Source: Streptomyces sp. NBC_01549 (lineage in GTDB: Bacteria; Actinomycetota; Actinomycetes; Streptomycetales; Streptomycetaceae). From it: DNA of 64,000 nucleotides. Positions 61,403 to 64,000 of the stretch are shown one piece after another (position 1 is the stretch's first letter; each line of letters opens with the position of its first letter). Made by a program: the position numbers and the translations under genes. Location: the NCBI RefSeq assembly GCF_026339955.1, contig NZ_JAPEPW010000001.1, positions 1,178,001 through 1,242,000 on the forward strand. Reading direction: 5' to 3'. The notes beneath the pieces are model-generated. The model was not told where the DNA came from. It saw only the letters and a list, made by a program, of their open reading frames with translations, and made no database searches.

Positions 61403-63529
61403 ATGCCCGCCACGCACCACACGTCGCCACCCCCGACGACCACCTCCGACACACCCCCCCTACGCAAGGTCGACGCCGTCCCCCGCGCCCCGGAGCAACC
61501 CTCCGACCAGGCCGGCGAAGGCGGCGAGAGCGTCGGACGCATTCCCGTCCTCGACGTTCGGCCCCTCGTCCTCCAAGGCCGCCGCCCGGCCAAGGCGGTC
61601 GTCGGTGAGGCCTTCGAGGTCTCGGCCACCGTCTTCCGTGAAGGCCACGACGCCGTCGCCGCGAACGTCGTCCTGCGTGATCCGGAGGGCCGCACCGGCC
61701 CCTGGACCCCGATGCGCGAACTCGCCCCCGGCACCGACCGCTGGGGCGCCACCGTCTGTGCCGCGAGTACCGGCCACTGGACGTACACCGTGGAGGCCTG
61801 GAGCGATCCGGTCTCCACCTGGCGCCATCACGCCGGGATCAAGATTCCGGCGGGCATCGACACGGAACTGGTTCTGGAGGAGGGCGCTCGGCTGTACGAA
61901 CGCGCGGCCGCCGGAGTGCCGAAGAGCAAGGGCAGAAGGGAGGTCGTCCTCGCCGCGGCGGACGCGCTGCGGGATGTCGGCCGCGGCGCGGCGGCCCGGC
62001 TCGCCGCCGCCCGTACCCCCGAAGTGGACAGGGTCCTCGCTCGCCATCCGCTGCGTGAGCTGGTCAGCCGCTCGCAGCCGTTGCCCCTGCTGGTGGAACG
62101 CGAGCGGGCGCTGTACGGCTCCTGGTACGAGTTCTTTCCACGTTCGGAGAGCGGATATCTCGATCCGCCGGTGCACGGCACCTTCCGCAGCGCCGCCGAA
62201 CGGCTGCCCGCCATCGCGCGGATGGGCTTCGACGTCGTGTATCTGCCGCCGATCCATCCCATCGGGACCACCTATCGCAAGGGGCCCGACAACACGCTCT
62301 CGGCGGGGGCCTACGACGTCGGTGTGCCGTGGGCGATCGGATCTCCGGAGGGCGGGCACGACGCCGTTCATCCGGACCTCGGCACGATCGACGACTTCGA
62401 CGCCTTCGTGAGGCGGGCGGAGCGGGAGGGGCTGGAGATCGCTCTCGACTTCGCACTGCAGTGCTCTCCGGACCATCCCTGGGTGGAGAAGCACCCCGAG
62501 TGGTTCCATCACCGGGCGGACGGGTCGATCGCGTACGCGGAGAATCCGCCGAAGAAGTACCAGGACATCTATCCGATCGCCTTCGACCAGGACATGCCGG
62601 GACTGGTCCAGGAGACGCTGCGGGTGCTGCGGTACTGGATGAGCCACGGCGTACGGATCTTCCGTGTCGACAACCCGCACACCAAGCCGGTGGTCTTCTG
62701 GGAGCGGGTCATCGCGGACATCAACCGCACCGACCCGGACGTGATCTTCCTGGCCGAGGCGTTCACCCGGCCCGCGATGATGCGCACGCTGGGGGCCGTC
62801 GGCTTCCAGCAGTCGTACACCTATTTCACCTGGCGCAACACGAAGGAGGAGCTCACCGATTACCTCGGTGAGCTGTCGGGGGAGGCGGCCGCTCACATGC
62901 GGCCCAACTTCTTCGTCAACACCCCTGACATCCTGCACGAGTTCCTTCAGCACGGCGGGCGGCCGGCCTTCGAGCTACGTGCGGTGCTCGCCGCGACACT
63001 GTCTCCGACCTGGGGCGTCTACAGCGGATTCGAGCTCTGTGAGAACACCCCGCTGCGTGCGGGCAGCGAAGAGTACCTGAACTCCGAGAAGTACCAACTG
63101 CGTCCGCGGGATTGGGAGTCGGCGGAGCGGGAGGGTCGTAGCATCGCGCCGTTGCTGGGTGCGCTCAACACCATCCGGCGGCGCAGCCCGGCCTTGCGCC
63201 AGTTGCGCGACCTTCACTTCCACCACACGGACAAGGACGCGGTGATCGCCTACTCGAAGTCGGTCACGGACGGGAGCGGATCGAACACGGTTGTGGTGGT
63301 GGTCAACCTCGACCCCCACCACACCCAGGAGGCGACGGTCTCGTTGGACATGCCGCAACTCGGCCTGGACTGGCACGAGTCCGTGCCGGTGCGCGACGAG
63401 CTCACCGGCGAGACCTACAACTGGGGCAGGGCCAACTATGTGCGTCTTGAGCCAGGGCATAGCCCCGCGCACATCCTCACCGTCCTGCGACCGTCCTCAC
63501 CGCAGATCGGAGGGTCACCCACCACATGA
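61403..63529 (+). CDS. glgE: Maltosyltransferase GlgE
   Basis: 708 residues from ATG 61403, with AGGAG 5 nt upstream. GlgE transfers maltose from maltose-1-phosphate to alpha-1,4-glucan. The N-terminal DUF3416 domain ([20 protein letters not shown]) is followed by the GH13 barrel: [40 protein letters not shown] with the nucleophile Asp, [11 protein letters not shown] with the acid/base Glu, then [20 protein letters not shown]. All active-site motifs of the Streptomyces enzyme are kept. Its stop overlaps the treS ATG by 4 bases, so an operon glgE-treS continues off the window. Confidence 0.96.
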   Translation: MPATHHTSPPPTTTSDTPPLRKVDAVPRAPEQPSDQAGEGGESVGRIPVLDVRPLVLQGRRPAKAVVGEAFEVSATVFREGHDAVAANVVLRDPEGRTGPWTPMRELAPGTDRWGATVCAASTGHWTYTVEAWSDPVSTWRHHAGIKIPAGIDTELVLEEGARLYERAAAGVPKSKGRREVVLAAADALRDVGRGAAARLAAARTPEVDRVLARHPLRELVSRSQPLPLLVERERALYGSWYEFFPRSESGYLDPPVHGTFRSAAERLPAIARMGFDVVYLPPIHPIGTTYRKGPDNTLSAGAYDVGVPWAIGSPEGGHDAVHPDLGTIDDFDAFVRRAEREGLEIALDFALQCSPDHPWVEKHPEWFHHRADGSIAYAENPPKKYQDIYPIAFDQDMPGLVQETLRVLRYWMSHGVRIFRVDNPHTKPVVFWERVIADINRTDPDVIFLAEAFTRPAMMRTLGAVGFQQSYTYFTWRNTKEELTDYLGELSGEAAAHMRPNFFVNTPDILHEFLQHGGRPAFELRAVLAATLSPTWGVYSGFELCENTPLRAGSEEYLNSEKYQLRPRDWESAEREGRSIAPLLGALNTIRRRSPALRQLRDLHFHHTDKDAVIAYSKSVTDGSGSNTVVVVVNLDPHHTQEATVSLDMPQLGLDWHESVPVRDELTGETYNWGRANYVRLEPGHSPAHILTVLRPSSPQIGGSPTT

Positions 63530-64000
63530 TCGTCAACGAGCCCGTCCCGGACACCTTCGAGGACACTCCGGCCAAGGACCGCGACCCCGAATGGTTCAAA
63601 CGCGCCGTCTTCTACGAAGTCCTGGTCCGCTCCTTCCAGGACAGCAACGGCGACGGAGTCGGCGACCTCAAGGGCCTCACCGCGAAACTCGACTACCTGC
63701 AATGGCTGGGCATCGACTGCCTGTGGCTGCCCCCGTTCTTCAAATCCCCCCTGCGGGACGGCGGCTACGACGTCTCCGACTACACCGCCGTCCTGCCCGA
63801 GTTCGGTGACCTCGCCGACTTCGTCGAATTCGTCGACGCCGCCCACCAGCGCGGCATGCGCGTCATCATCGACTTCGTCATGAACCACACCAGCGACCAG
63901 CACCCGTGGTTCCAGGAGTCGAGGACCAACCCCGACGGGCCCTACGGCGACTACTACGTCTGGGCCGACGACGACAAACAGTACGAGGACGCCCGGATCA
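63526..64000 (+). CDS. treS: Trehalose synthase TreS, N-terminal part (cut by the window end)
   Basis: 158 residues are visible and the frame is open at the edge. TreS interconverts maltose and trehalose and, with Pep2, feeds maltose-1-phosphate to GlgE. The start [20 protein letters not shown] is typical, followed by [20 protein letters not shown] and the GH13 region [22 protein letters not shown] 63526 overlaps the GlgE stop, with GGAGGG about 12 nt upstream. Pep2 and GlgB would be expected just beyond. Confidence 0.96.
   Translation, partial: MIVNEPVPDTFEDTPAKDRDPEWFKRAVFYEVLVRSFQDSNGDGVGDLKGLTAKLDYLQWLGIDCLWLPPFFKSPLRDGGYDVSDYTAVLPEFGDLADFVEFVDAAHQRGMRVIIDFVMNHTSDQHPWFQESRTNPDGPYGDYYVWADDDKQYEDARI

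Overview
The window is high-GC DNA with actinobacterial features: GTG and TTG starts behind GGAGG-type ribosome sites, ATGA-coupled operons, strong GC-rich hairpin terminators, and family content (AfsR-type NB-ARC remnants, DUF397, Scabin-like ADP-ribosyltransferase, M4 and S8 secreted proteases, GlgE pathway, EF-hand protein). A Streptomyces chromosome is the best reading. All calls come from reading the sequence; no database search was run.

Bases 1-21470 are an accessory, decaying region. A 3' fragment of tRNA-Thr(CGU) followed by a terminator (971-1053) marks a probable integrative-element attachment site. Next to it lies a wrecked polymorphic toxin locus on the minus strand: an RHS protein with two lectin modules, a HINT domain and a C-terminal toxin. 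It has lost its 5' end and is split by an IS4-family element (2501-4081) with a 10-bp target duplication. Its 3' toxin piece carries a further in-frame TGA. Two downstream immunity-type genes remain, one of them a frameshifted Imm1. Beyond it come a TetR/two-SDR module, an IS630 element, a deaminase-toxin/IS1182 chimera, NB-ARC and oxidoreductase debris, a GH25 lysozyme, two small membrane proteins, a small secreted protein, a very large exported SLT-like plus SGNH hydrolase with a 5' frameshift, and an IS5 remnant inside an AraC fragment.

From about 21.5 kb the content looks like ordinary core and secondary chromosome: EF-hand protein, MerR and GNAT regulators, a secreted Scabin-like toxin, a NodB-like lipoprotein coupled to a beta-propeller lipoprotein, an anti-sigma-type ATPase, enoyl-CoA hydratase, two paralogous L,D-transpeptidases, GlgX, a Uma2 protein and an orphan DUF397 protein. 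Bases 34974-38586 hold a two-component system plus ABC ATPase/permease. This is divergent from a four-gene ABC exporter operon (38749-46056), which forms two heterodimeric pairs with complementary degenerate ATP sites.

Bases 46204-51723 form a peptidoglycan-sugar operon: NamZ-type exo-muramidase, GNAT, sugar-binding lipoprotein and two permeases. Tandem M4 proteases follow, then a DUF1990 protein, GlgP, an S8 protease, GlgE and the start of TreS. GlgP, GlgE, TreS and GlgX together indicate alpha-glucan/trehalose metabolism through the GlgE pathway. The cell-wall theme recurs throughout: GH25, an SLT-like domain, two L,D-transpeptidases, NamZ and a NodB-like protein.
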